A stretch of 64,000 nucleotides of DNA. Origin: Globicatella sulfidifaciens DSM 15739 (GTDB taxonomy: Bacteria > Bacillota > Bacilli > Lactobacillales > Aerococcaceae). The position numbers and the translations under genes were made by a program. Where the stretch lies: positions 99,317-163,316 of the forward strand of contig NZ_FUWO01000003.1 of NCBI RefSeq assembly GCF_900167405.1, in the 5' to 3' direction. The notes under the pieces are model-generated. The model was not told where the DNA came from. It saw nothing but the letters and a program-made list of their open reading frames with translations, and searched no databases. The number at the start of each line of letters is the position of its first letter. The stretch's first letter is position 1. Of the stretch, positions 16,701-24,628 are shown piece by piece.

Positions 16701-17444
16701 ATGAAAAGAAAAGTTTTTATATTTCTAAGTTTATTGACGTTTATTGGTTCGATAATCTTTTGGTTACCGCCAATTAAGGTTGCTTCGATTAATGACAATA
16801 ATCCTCCAATTAAAGATCAAGTTTTAAAAGATAATCAAAATAAAAGCGAGGAAAAAGTTCAAACAATTAATTATGCACCTTTCTTATATTATGAAAATTA
16901 TGATTATATTGGTTCTGGTAATGAATTTGCAGGTTTTAAAGTGGTACTGCAATATCCTTTAAATGAAGAAGGGATTTATCAATTTAGACGTGATGGTGCC
17001 GGTACTTCTATCGCATTTGTCTATCAATTAACTCCAGAGGGCATTATTGAATTGAGTTATTTTCCAGAAACCTATGATAATACAGATTTTAGAGACCATC
17101 CAGATACTTTCGATGACTCTACTTCATTAATCATGCCATTAGAGTTGGGAGTGGGGGATACTTTTTTTAGTGGCTATCAAGAAGAACAAGAGTATGAAGT
17201 GATTAACATATTGGATGATTTTACAGTTAATCAAGTGACTTATCATGATGTTTTAGTGTTGTCATTAAAACAAGACACGAATGATACGACGCAGTATTTT
17301 TATTATGCCCCCCAATATGGTTTAATTTATGATGAATTTGCTTTCAAGGATGAATTTTCGATGTATATCACCAATGAATTGAAATCTGTTCAAAATAAAA
17401 TGTATTATCCTAAAGTTAAATTTAAACAATTTTTTAAGGAGTGA
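16701..17444 (+). CDS. uncharacterised exported protein
   Basis: 247 residues, family not recognised. One N-terminal hydrophobic segment (residues about 4-24, VFIFLSLLTFIGSIIFWLPP) follows MKRK, so it is either secreted or anchored by this segment. No cysteine lies near it. The remainder is soluble and rich in aromatic and acidic residues (YYENYDYIGSGNEF, YFPETYDNTDF), consistent with an extracytoplasmic beta-rich domain. A -10 box TATAAT is at 16672-16677. The next gene starts 6 bases after the stop, so the pair forms an operon and probably acts together at the cell surface. Confidence 0.75.
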   Translation: MKRKVFIFLSLLTFIGSIIFWLPPIKVASINDNNPPIKDQVLKDNQNKSEEKVQTINYAPFLYYENYDYIGSGNEFAGFKVVLQYPLNEEGIYQFRRDGAGTSIAFVYQLTPEGIIELSYFPETYDNTDFRDHPDTFDDSTSLIMPLELGVGDTFFSGYQEEQEYEVINILDDFTVNQVTYHDVLVLSLKQDTNDTTQYFYYAPQYGLIYDEFAFKDEFSMYITNELKSVQNKMYYPKVKFKQFFKE

Positions 17445-17450
17445 ATTTAG

Positions 17451-19151
17451 ATGAAAGACGTAACTAATAGTAGTCAACAACATGCGAAAAAATCTCACCG
17501 AAATTTTTTGGCTTTATTCAATCGTATGGGTTTTAATGCTTTATATATTTTATTGTTTGTTTTAGCCTTTCTTTATTACTATATTGCCTTACCGCCGATA
17601 CATTATGCCGCTTTTGATTTTTGGTTTTTCCTAGGACTCATCGTTGTGGGGATTATCGTAATTGAAGTATTAAAAGATGGTTCTAATTTTGTTTTTAATC
17701 GTAGTCAAAATACCAGTACACAGTTAAAAAGTATGTCCATTAAATATAAAGTTTTATTTGGGATTTTACCAGTGGCTCTGGTTATTTGGTTAGTGAGTTC
17801 AGCTATCTTTTCACCATTTTTTATGGCTTCCTCATATCGTGATATGTTACCAGTAGCACAGGCTGATTTTGAAACAGAATTCTCAGAAACGGATGTCAAC
17901 CAGATTCCATTAATTGATCGAGATACCGCGGTTAGATTAGGTAATCGTAAGCTCGGTGCCTTAACAAATTTAGTCTCACAGTTTGTAGCGAGTCCTGAAT
18001 ATGTGCAAATTAATATTAATAATTATCCCTATCGTGTGACACCATTAGAATATGCTGGTTTTTTTAAATGGTTAAATAACTTTTCTGAGGGTATTCCTCA
18101 TTATTTAAAGGTAGATAATGTCACCGGAGAAGTAACGGTTGAAACACCTGAAGCTCCGATTAAATATTCTTATGCCGATAAATTTTGGCGTAATATTAAT
18201 CGTCATTTAAGATTTAAATATCCCTTTACTATCTTTGGTAAACCTAGTTTTGAGGTAGACGATGAAGGGACACCTTATTATATTGCATCTACTTATGGTC
18301 GTAATTTCTTCTTATTTGAACCAGAAGTAACAGGGTTAGTGGTAGTGAATGCTTCAACTGGCGAGTCTAAACATTATTCATTAGAAGAAATACCACAATG
18401 GGTTGATCGTGTTTACGGTGCCGATTTAGTTTTACATCAATTGCAAATGCATGGAAAATATGTGAATGGGTTTTGGAATACTTTATTTTCAAATGAAGGT
18501 GTGACACAACCAACTGAAGGCTATAATTATTTACCAATGAATGATGATTTATATCTATATACAGGGATTACCTCGATTAATGCTGATGAATCGAACATTG
18601 GGTTTGTTTTAGTTAATTTAAGAACAAAAGAAGCCAAAATGTACCCAATCAGTGCAGCCGAAGAATTTTCTGCAATGAGTTCTGCAGAAGGAAGTGTACA
18701 AGAAAAAGGTTATACGGCTACCTTCCCATTGTTAATTAACTTAAGTGGTAAGCCGGTTTATGTGCTTTCATTAAAAGATTCCTCCGGATTAATTAAAGCT
18801 TATGCTTTAGTCGATGTGCAAAATTATCAAACTGTATATGTCGAAAGTAGTGTCGAAAAACTATTGTTAAGTTATGCAGCTGAAAATCCAGTTGATATTG
18901 AGGAATTAGAGACTGAAGAGGCGTTGCTTGAAGTGGTCGGTGCAGTTGAAAATGTTCAGGCTGTCGTTAAAAGTGGTAATACCGTTTATTATTTCATGAT
19001 TGATGGCAAAGTTTATCAAGCACCCATTCAGCTGAATGATTCATTACCATTCTTAAATGACGGTACAGAAGTGAAGATGGGAGTAAGTGAATCAGGAGAA
19101 GTTCGTTCCATTGAATGGGATGACGCAAAAGAGAATGTAACAACTGAATAA
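17451..19151 (+). CDS. uncharacterised membrane protein with large extracytoplasmic domain
   Basis: 566 residues, family not recognised. Three hydrophobic segments lie in the first 130 residues (ALYILLFVLAFLYYYIAL; FWFFLGLIVVGIIVIEVL; VLFGILPVALVIWLVSSAIF), then a region of about 430 residues, probably outside. That region has aromatic-rich strand patterns (GKPVYVLSLKD, YALVDVQNYQTVYVES). It ends with an acidic tail. AAGGAGTG at 17437-17444 is its ribosome binding site and overlaps the stop of the upstream gene. Candidate roles such as envelope assembly are guesses only. Confidence 0.8.
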   Translation: MKDVTNSSQQHAKKSHRNFLALFNRMGFNALYILLFVLAFLYYYIALPPIHYAAFDFWFFLGLIVVGIIVIEVLKDGSNFVFNRSQNTSTQLKSMSIKYKVLFGILPVALVIWLVSSAIFSPFFMASSYRDMLPVAQADFETEFSETDVNQIPLIDRDTAVRLGNRKLGALTNLVSQFVASPEYVQININNYPYRVTPLEYAGFFKWLNNFSEGIPHYLKVDNVTGEVTVETPEAPIKYSYADKFWRNINRHLRFKYPFTIFGKPSFEVDDEGTPYYIASTYGRNFFLFEPEVTGLVVVNASTGESKHYSLEEIPQWVDRVYGADLVLHQLQMHGKYVNGFWNTLFSNEGVTQPTEGYNYLPMNDDLYLYTGITSINADESNIGFVLVNLRTKEAKMYPISAAEEFSAMSSAEGSVQEKGYTATFPLLINLSGKPVYVLSLKDSSGLIKAYALVDVQNYQTVYVESSVEKLLLSYAAENPVDIEELETEEALLEVVGAVENVQAVVKSGNTVYYFMIDGKVYQAPIQLNDSLPFLNDGTEVKMGVSESGEVRSIEWDDAKENVTTE

Positions 19152-19168
19152 TGTAAAGCTGATTTCTA

Positions 19169-19220
19169 GGAATGACTGATAGTAAAATGTTCTGTTTTTA
19201 CTAAAAGTCATTCTTTTTTT
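19169..19220 (+). terminator. terminator after the membrane-protein operon
   Basis: GAATGACT (19170-19177) pairs with AGTCATTC (19206-19213), with an inner TAGTAAAA/TTTTACTA stem, then seven T residues. Confidence 0.9.
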
Positions 19221-19575
19221 ATTAGGCAGCTTGAGATTATGTTGGTAATCAAGAATGAGACACTGTTGTTGAAAAAATCTTAAGAACACAATGCATTCCA
19301 TTCAGTGGTTAAATATGAGTCAACGTATGATTCCATTAGAAATGAGTTGAATGGCAATGGAGAACTTAATTAGTTTAGAAAAATGGTATTATATTTACCA
19401 AAATAGCACGCTTAAACTATCATTTTGATTATAGGTGAAAGTTACTTATTCTTTTGATCGTAGCCTATCAATTTTAAAAATATGATTTCAGAAAGATTCA
19501 TTTTTTCAAAACAAGAAAAAATATTAACAAAAGAAAAAGTCTTGATTTATTTAGAGAAAATAGACTAGTATAATA

Positions 19576-19842
19576 GGAGGTTGGGCATAAATTTGATAAA
19601 TTTTGTTAAGAATATTGTTCATTAATTAATAGCGCAGTGGTTGAGTGGCCTCAAACTGCGTCTTTAATGAGGTTAAAGATAAATTTGGTAAACTTAATCA
19701 AGTTATTGTTATTAAATTAAAAGCGCAGTGGTTGAGTGGTCTCAATCTGCGTCTTTAATGAGGTTAAAGATAAATTTGGTAAACTTAATCAAGTTGTTGT
19801 TATTAAATTAAAAGCGCAGTGGTTGAGTGGCCTCAAACTGCG
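19576..19842 (+). repeat. tandem array of three module A hairpins, period 91 bp
   Basis: Module A hairpins at 19633-19660, 19724-19751 and 19815-19842, exactly 91 bases apart. The array opens with the conserved left end GAGGTTGGGCATAAA near 19578. Spacers contain the repeated phrase AATGAGGTTAAAGATAAATT. The preceding stretch 19221-19575 shows no gene or recognisable structure. Confidence 0.9.
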
Positions 19843-19875
19843 TCTGAATGACTTGTTTGAGGCTTACTCAACTTT

Positions 19876-20058
19876 GCGGGGGTAGGCCGACGAAGCGAAA
19901 ATCATTTGATTTCCTACTTTTGGTCCACTCCCAACTTTGCGGGGGTGGACAGACAAAGCGAAAATCATTTGATTTTCTACTTTTGGTCAACTCCCAACTT
20001 TGCGGGGGTAGGCCGACGAAGCGAAAATCATTTGATTTTCTACTTTTGGTCCACTCCC
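19876..20058 (+). repeat. tandem array of three module B hairpins, period 63 bp
   Basis: Three module B units at 19876-19932, 19939-19995 and 20002-20058. Each starts GCGGGGGT and ends CACTCCC or AACTCCC, and each folds through GCGAAAATCA / TGATTTTC and flanking arms. The last copy ends only 14 bases before the extended -10 element of the kinase gene downstream. Short frames through this region are repeat artefacts. Confidence 0.9.
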
Positions 20059-20071
20059 TTAAAAGAAAATG

Positions 20072-20080
20072 TGCTATAAT
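20072..20080 (+). promoter_or_regulatory. extended -10 promoter of the kinase-ECF operon
   Basis: TGCTATAAT: TATAAT at 20075-20080, with TG at 20072-20073. Any -35 contact would fall inside the last module B repeat (ending 20058). Confidence 0.55.
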
Positions 20081-20109
20081 GAAAATATTATTTACAAAGG
20101 GGGGAGAGA

Positions 20110-20907
20110 ATGGATACAGTAGTCTTAACAATAGCTGGTTCGGATACTTGGGGTGGTGGCGGTATTACTACAGATATCAAGACCATTGAACAAGCAGGGA
20201 GTTTTGCGGTTAATGTGATTACTTGTATCGCAGTTGAGAGTCGTGATAGTTCTTTTGAAATTGTTTCTTTGCCTGCTAGTTTAATTAAGCAACAGCTTCA
20301 AACGATTGCGAATTCGTATCAATTATCAGCCATAAAGATCGGTTTATTAAACGATGCCATAACGATTGCGATAGTCAAAGAATTTATTGAAACTCAAGAT
20401 TGTCCGATTGTGATTGATCCTGTAATGGCTTTTAAGGAGTCATCGAAGGAAATTAAGCAAATTAGATTAGAAATGATTGACTTAATGAAATCAGCGACAG
20501 TCATTACACCTAATTTAACGGAAGCAAAGATTATTGCTGAAAGTGGTGACATTGAGAATCAATTGATGCTGGCAGATGAAGCTAAGAATATCTACTCGAT
20601 TGTGAAAACTCCAGTATTGATTACCGGTGGTGCGCGCTTTCCAAGTGAAAAAGCTGTGGATGTTTTATTTGATGGCGAAAAGGTGCACTTTTTTGAATTA
20701 CCTAAATTAGACACCTTAAATATACATGGAGCCGGCTGTGCATTATCTTCAATGATTGCAGCTCAATTAGCAAATAATGAAAAACTCGAGCAAGCAATCG
20801 AAAATGCTAAACACTTTGTATATCAAGGAATCAATCAAGGTTTATCTTTACCATCCGGTGATGGGGGAAATATTTGGAATAGAATAGGGGATATAAATGA
20901 GAAATAA
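20110..20907 (+). CDS. PdxK/ThiD-family kinase (pyridoxal or hydroxymethylpyrimidine kinase)
   Basis: Ribokinase-superfamily vitamin kinase, 265 residues. The N-terminal GSDTWGGGGITTDIKT replaces the usual GSDSSGGAGIQADLKT. The active-site loop is NIHGAGCALSS, with the conserved Cys. DPVMAF and TPNLTEAKII are typical of ThiD/PdxK. It overlaps the next gene, an ECF S component, by 11 bases, and a UPF0340 gene follows. This trio is known in streptococci, where it is linked to vitamin B6 salvage. I favour a pyridoxal/pyridoxine kinase, but ThiD activity is not excluded. Confidence 0.88.
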   Translation: MDTVVLTIAGSDTWGGGGITTDIKTIEQAGSFAVNVITCIAVESRDSSFEIVSLPASLIKQQLQTIANSYQLSAIKIGLLNDAITIAIVKEFIETQDCPIVIDPVMAFKESSKEIKQIRLEMIDLMKSATVITPNLTEAKIIAESGDIENQLMLADEAKNIYSIVKTPVLITGGARFPSEKAVDVLFDGEKVHFFELPKLDTLNIHGAGCALSSMIAAQLANNEKLEQAIENAKHFVYQGINQGLSLPSGDGGNIWNRIGDINEK

Positions 20908-21403
20908 ATTTGATGTTCGTACATTAACATATTTAGCAGTCATTACAGCAGTAACTTTAGTTTTGTCATTATTAATTATTATACCCGTTCCTGCTACTAA
21001 TGGATTTGTTACAATATTAGATGCCGGAATTTATTGTGCAGGTTTAGCCTTTGGTTCATTGGGTGGGGGAGTCGTAGGGGGGCTCACTGGCCTATTAATC
21101 GATTTAATTTCAGGATATACTATTTGGGCACCGTTCTCACTTGTTATTCATGGATTACAAGGATTGGTTTATGGCTTGATTATTGAAAAATATGGAAACG
21201 ACAATAAAAGCATGTTGTTTGCTTTAGCAATCGCTGGCTTGATTATGGTTGGCGGCTATGCTATGGCCAATGAATTCTTATATGGTGGCGGCGTAGGATG
21301 GGTTTCAATCCCAAGTAACATTGTACAAGTTGGCTTTGGTAGTGTCGTTGTGATGCTTGTAAAAAATAAATTTTTATCGATATTAAAAGTATACTCTCAT
21401 TAG
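20897..21403 (+). CDS. ECF transporter S component (vitamin-specific)
   Basis: Small hydrophobic substrate-capture protein of an energy-coupling-factor importer, 168 residues with about five or six membrane segments. The N-terminal RTLTYLAVITAVTLVLS and the glycine-rich ILDAGIYCAGLAFGSLGGGVVGGLTGLLID are typical of S components. The shared EcfA/EcfT module is not in this window. Co-transcription with a PdxK/ThiD kinase suggests a pyridoxine- or HMP-type vitamin. It overlaps the kinase gene by 11 bases. Confidence 0.87.
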   Translation: MRNKFDVRTLTYLAVITAVTLVLSLLIIIPVPATNGFVTILDAGIYCAGLAFGSLGGGVVGGLTGLLIDLISGYTIWAPFSLVIHGLQGLVYGLIIEKYGNDNKSMLFALAIAGLIMVGGYAMANEFLYGGGVGWVSIPSNIVQVGFGSVVVMLVKNKFLSILKVYSH

Positions 21404-21418
21404 GAAGCAGGATCAGAA

Positions 21419-21976
21419 TTGAACTTAGAACAATTACAAGAAAACTTAAATGAAATTATGGACAATATTATTGAAAAGGCAAATTTAAAAGAAAATGATG
21501 TCTTTGTTTTAGGATGTTCAACAAGTGAAGTGATGGGGCATCAAATTGGTAAACATTCTAGTTTAGAAATTGGTGAGTTGATCGTTCAAACACTTTTAAA
21601 TAAGTTAAATCCATTAAACGTTCATTTAGCGGTTCAAGGCTGCGAACATTTAAATCGTTCATTGGTTATTGAGTCAGAGGTAGCTGAAAGTAAAGGCTAT
21701 GAAGAGGTATGGGTCAGACCAAGTCTTCATGCCGGAGGCGCTGCTTCGGTATCAGCTTTTAAATTATTTAAAAATCCGATTGAAGTGATGGCAGTACAAG
21801 CAAAAGCCGGCATTGATATTGGCGATACTTTTATTGGGATGCATGTAAAATCCGTTCAAGTACCGATTAGACCGACGATTAAAACTTTAGGACATGCTCA
21901 TGTGACAGCGGTCACTTCTCGTCCACGTTATGTTGGCGGTCCTAGAGCCATCTATGAGGGAATAGAAATAAAATAA
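21419..21976 (+). CDS. UPF0340 / TIGR01440 family protein (YwlG-like)
   Basis: 185 residues, matching the YwlG family (DUF436) throughout. Landmarks are VLGCSTSEVMGHQIGKHSS, AVQGCEHLNRSLVIE, RPSLHAGGAASVSAF and SRPRYVGGPRAIYEG. Biochemical role is unknown; cysteine and histidine motifs are conserved. The start is TTG 21419 with an AGGAAGCAGG box upstream, a non-ATG start. It sits 15 bases after the S component gene, so it belongs to the vitamin cluster. A terminator follows at 21984. Confidence 0.93.
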   Translation: MNLEQLQENLNEIMDNIIEKANLKENDVFVLGCSTSEVMGHQIGKHSSLEIGELIVQTLLNKLNPLNVHLAVQGCEHLNRSLVIESEVAESKGYEEVWVRPSLHAGGAASVSAFKLFKNPIEVMAVQAKAGIDIGDTFIGMHVKSVQVPIRPTIKTLGHAHVTAVTSRPRYVGGPRAIYEGIEIK

Positions 21977-21983
21977 GAGAAGG

Positions 21984-22020
21984 ATAAAGACCTTCTGACA
22001 ATTGATCAGCAGGTCTTTAT
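21984..22020. terminator. hairpin between convergent genes, probable bidirectional terminator
   Basis: ATAAAGACCT (21984-21993) pairs with AGGTCTTTAT (22011-22020), with an inner CTGA/TCAG stem. It serves the UPF0340 gene on + and the small gene ending at 22023 on the minus strand. T tracts are modest on both sides. Confidence 0.7.
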
Positions 22021-22022
22021 GT

Positions 22023-22160
22023 TTAAAAGAAACTATTTAAACTGTATATAAATGATATAACTAGCGAAACTAACATGGTTAATACCATTGCGATTGAAAT
22101 AAAACGGACAATTCGATCCATTTTCGATAATTTTTTATTATTCTTATTTGATTGAAACAT
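22023..22160 (-). CDS. DUF4044-like small membrane protein
   Basis: A 45-residue protein: a basic N-terminus (MFQSNKNNKKLSKMDRIVRF), then one hydrophobic helix (ISIAMVLTMLVSLVISFIYS) and a short tail. Start 22160 is preceded on its strand by AAAGGAG at a good distance. Size and layout (lysine-rich start, single helix) fit DUF4044/Prli42-like peptides common in Firmicutes. In Listeria a peptide of this kind tethers the stressosome. A match to that role is inference only. It is convergent with the vitamin cluster and divergent from gnd. Confidence 0.75.
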   Translation of the reverse strand: MFQSNKNNKKLSKMDRIVRFISIAMVLTMLVSLVISFIYSLNSFF

Positions 22161-22309
22161 TGCATTATCTCCTTTATTGATGACACTACTATTATATTAT
22201 AAACGATTAAAAATATAAACCAACTTAAGTTGGATTTTTTGCATTAAGCTTTAATATTTACTGAAAATTTGGTAAAATAAATGAGAAATAATAACTAGGA
22301 GGCAATTAC

Positions 22310-23755
22310 ATGTCAAAACAACAAATTGGTGTCGTAGGTATGGCCGTTATGGGACGTAACATCGCATTAAATATTGAAAGCAGAGGGTATTCAGTAGCCT
22401 TATTCAACCGTACAGGTTCGAAAACAACCGCAGTCATAGAAGAAAATCCTGAAAAAAACTTGAAAGCAACTTATTCAGTTGAAGAATTTGTTGATTCATT
22501 AGAAAAGCCTCGTAAAATTTTATTAATGGTTCAAGCTGGTAAAGGGACAGATGCAACTATTGAATCATTATTACCACACTTAGATAAAGGGGACATTTTA
22601 ATCGACGGGGGTAATACTTTCTATAAAGATACGATTCGTCGTAGTGAGTATTTAGCTAACTCAGGCATTAACTTTATTGGTACTGGTGTTTCTGGTGGTG
22701 AAGAAGGGGCATTAAAAGGACCTTCCATTATGCCAGGTGGACAAAAAGAAGCTTATGAATTAGTAGCGCCAATCCTAGAACAAATTTCAGCTAAAGCTGA
22801 AGAAGATGGCAAACCATGTGTGACTTACATTGGACCAAATGGTGCAGGACATTATGTAAAAATGGTTCACAATGGTATCGAATACGGTGATATGCAATTA
22901 ATTGCGGAATCATTTGATATTTTACACCGTGGCTTAGGCTTATCGGTTGCTGAAATAGGAGATATCTTTACAGAGTGGAATGAAGGTGAGTTAGATAGTT
23001 TCTTAATGGAAATTTCATCTCAAATTTTAAAAACAAATGATCCTGAAACAGATAAACCAATGGTTTCTGTCATTATGGACCGTGCGGGTAATAAAGGAAC
23101 TGGTAAATGGACTTCACAAAGTGCATTAGATTTAGGTGAGCCTTTATCATTAATTACTGAATCAGTGTTTGCACGCTTTATTTCAAGTCAAAAAGACCAA
23201 CGTGTGCATGCAAGTACGATTATTCCAAATGTCGATGCTAAATTGGAATTAGATGAAACAGCTCGTAAAGAATTAATCGAATCCATTCGTCAAGCATTAT
23301 ACTTTAGTAAAATTATGAGCTATGCTCAAGGTTTTGCTCAAATGCGTGAAGCAAGTGAAACATACGACTGGAATTTACCTTATGGCGAAATCGCGAGTAT
23401 TTTCCGTGCAGGTTGTATTATTCGCGCAAAATTCTTACAAAAAATTACCGACGCTTACGAGAAAAATCCTGAATTACCAAACTTAATGCTAGATGACTAT
23501 TTCTTAGAGATTGTCTCTAAAAATCATGAAGCAGTTCGTCATGTGGTATCAGTGGCGATTGCAGCGGGCATTCCAGTGCCAACCTTCTCAGCAGCGATTG
23601 CTTATTATGATTCATATCGTTCAGAAGTGTTGCCGGCTAACTTAATTCAAGCTCAACGTGATTACTTTGGTGCTCATACTTATAACCGTGTTGATAAACC
23701 AGGTACATTCCATTTCCACTGGAATGAAGTGCGCGAAGAAAAATTAGAAGATTAA
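22310..23755 (+). CDS. gnd: 6-phosphogluconate dehydrogenase (decarboxylating)
   Basis: Oxidative pentose-phosphate enzyme converting 6-phosphogluconate to ribulose 5-phosphate with NADP reduction, 481 residues. The dinucleotide-binding start is [20 protein letters not shown], followed by FNRT. Signature blocks are [31 protein letters not shown] and the catalytic helix [17 protein letters not shown]. It ends with the usual HFHWN tail. RBS AGGAGGCAATTAC precedes ATG 22310. Single gene, terminated at 23772. Confidence 0.97.
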   Translation: MSKQQIGVVGMAVMGRNIALNIESRGYSVALFNRTGSKTTAVIEENPEKNLKATYSVEEFVDSLEKPRKILLMVQAGKGTDATIESLLPHLDKGDILIDGGNTFYKDTIRRSEYLANSGINFIGTGVSGGEEGALKGPSIMPGGQKEAYELVAPILEQISAKAEEDGKPCVTYIGPNGAGHYVKMVHNGIEYGDMQLIAESFDILHRGLGLSVAEIGDIFTEWNEGELDSFLMEISSQILKTNDPETDKPMVSVIMDRAGNKGTGKWTSQSALDLGEPLSLITESVFARFISSQKDQRVHASTIIPNVDAKLELDETARKELIESIRQALYFSKIMSYAQGFAQMREASETYDWNLPYGEIASIFRAGCIIRAKFLQKITDAYEKNPELPNLMLDDYFLEIVSKNHEAVRHVVSVAIAAGIPVPTFSAAIAYYDSYRSEVLPANLIQAQRDYFGAHTYNRVDKPGTFHFHWNEVREEKLED

Positions 23756-23771
23756 TTATTTTTAACTCTCG

Positions 23772-23803
23772 GGAGTCCAAATTTGATAATTTGGGCTCCT
23801 TTA
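23772..23803 (+). terminator. terminator after gnd
   Basis: GGAGTCCAAATT (23772-23783) pairs with AATTTGGGCTCC (23788-23799) with one G-U, then TTTATT. Confidence 0.8.
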
Positions 23804-23924
23804 TTAATATAATGCGCTTAATTATTAGAAAATATTAGGTTTTCAGTAATAAATGGTGGAACTTTGCTACAAATTTGTGTAATATAAAGACGAAGAGATT
23901 AAAAAATGATAAGGAGGACATAGT

Positions 23925-24626
23925 ATGTCTGAAGATAAAAAACAACGTGTTTTAATTATTGAAGATGAAAAGAATCTCGCACGCTTTGTTGATTTAGAAT
24001 TGCAACATGAAGGCTACGAGACTAAAATTTGTAATGACGGTCGTAGTGGATTAGAAGCCGCCTTAGAAGAAGATTGGGATGTTATTTTATTAGACTTAAT
24101 GTTACCAGAATTAAACGGACTCGAAGTATGTCGTCGTATTCGTCCAGTTAAAGATACGCCGATTATCATTATGACTGCCCGTGATTCAGTGATGGACCGT
24201 GTTTCTGGTTTAGATCAAGGAGCGGATGATTATATCGTCAAACCATTTGCCATTGAAGAACTATTGGCGCGTTTACGTGCATTATTCCGTCGAATTGAAT
24301 CAGAGGAGGAACAACGTTCACCACAACATCCAACAGTTACCTATCGTGATTTAGTCATCGAAAAAGCTAATCGAATTGTGCGTCGTGGTGATGAAGTGAT
24401 TGATCTGACAAAACGTGAATATGAATTATTATTATTCTTAATGGAAAACTTGAATATGGTTATGTCACGTGAAGTTTTATTGGATGAAGTTTGGGAATAT
24501 AAATCAGAAGTGGAAACCAATGTGGTCGATGTTTATATCCGTTACTTACGTAATAAGATCGACTTACCAAATAAGGAAAGTTATATTCAAACTGTTCGTG
24601 GTACTGGTTATGTTATGAGAACGTAA
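23925..24626 (+). CDS. OmpR/PhoB-family response regulator (CovR/ArlR-like)
   Basis: Two-component DNA-binding regulator, 233 residues. The receiver domain spans about 8-125, with acidic pocket EDE, phospho-acceptor D57 in ILLDLMLPE, switch T/S in MTARDS and K in YIVKPF. A winged-helix domain (about 140-232) ends RTVRGTGYVMR. The stretch EDEKNLARFVDLELQHEGY and IMTARDSVMDRVSGLDQGADDYIVKPFAIEELLARLRA resemble CovR/CsrR and ArlR. RBS AAGGAGG precedes ATG 23925. The kinase gene begins 2 bases after the stop. Confidence 0.95.
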   Translation: MSEDKKQRVLIIEDEKNLARFVDLELQHEGYETKICNDGRSGLEAALEEDWDVILLDLMLPELNGLEVCRRIRPVKDTPIIIMTARDSVMDRVSGLDQGADDYIVKPFAIEELLARLRALFRRIESEEEQRSPQHPTVTYRDLVIEKANRIVRRGDEVIDLTKREYELLLFLMENLNMVMSREVLLDEVWEYKSEVETNVVDVYIRYLRNKIDLPNKESYIQTVRGTGYVMRT

Positions 24627-24628
24627 AG

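Noticed and set aside
17451..19151. PepSY-like repeats in the outer domain of the membrane protein
   Set aside because: Only vague strand patterns; no reliable motif to support the assignment.
19848..20189. ORFs on both strands rich in the phrase KRKSFDFLLLV or KSNDFRFVG
   Set aside because: They are translations of the tandem module B hairpins, not proteins; similar phrases appear wherever module B occurs (also 53.4 and 62.3 kb).
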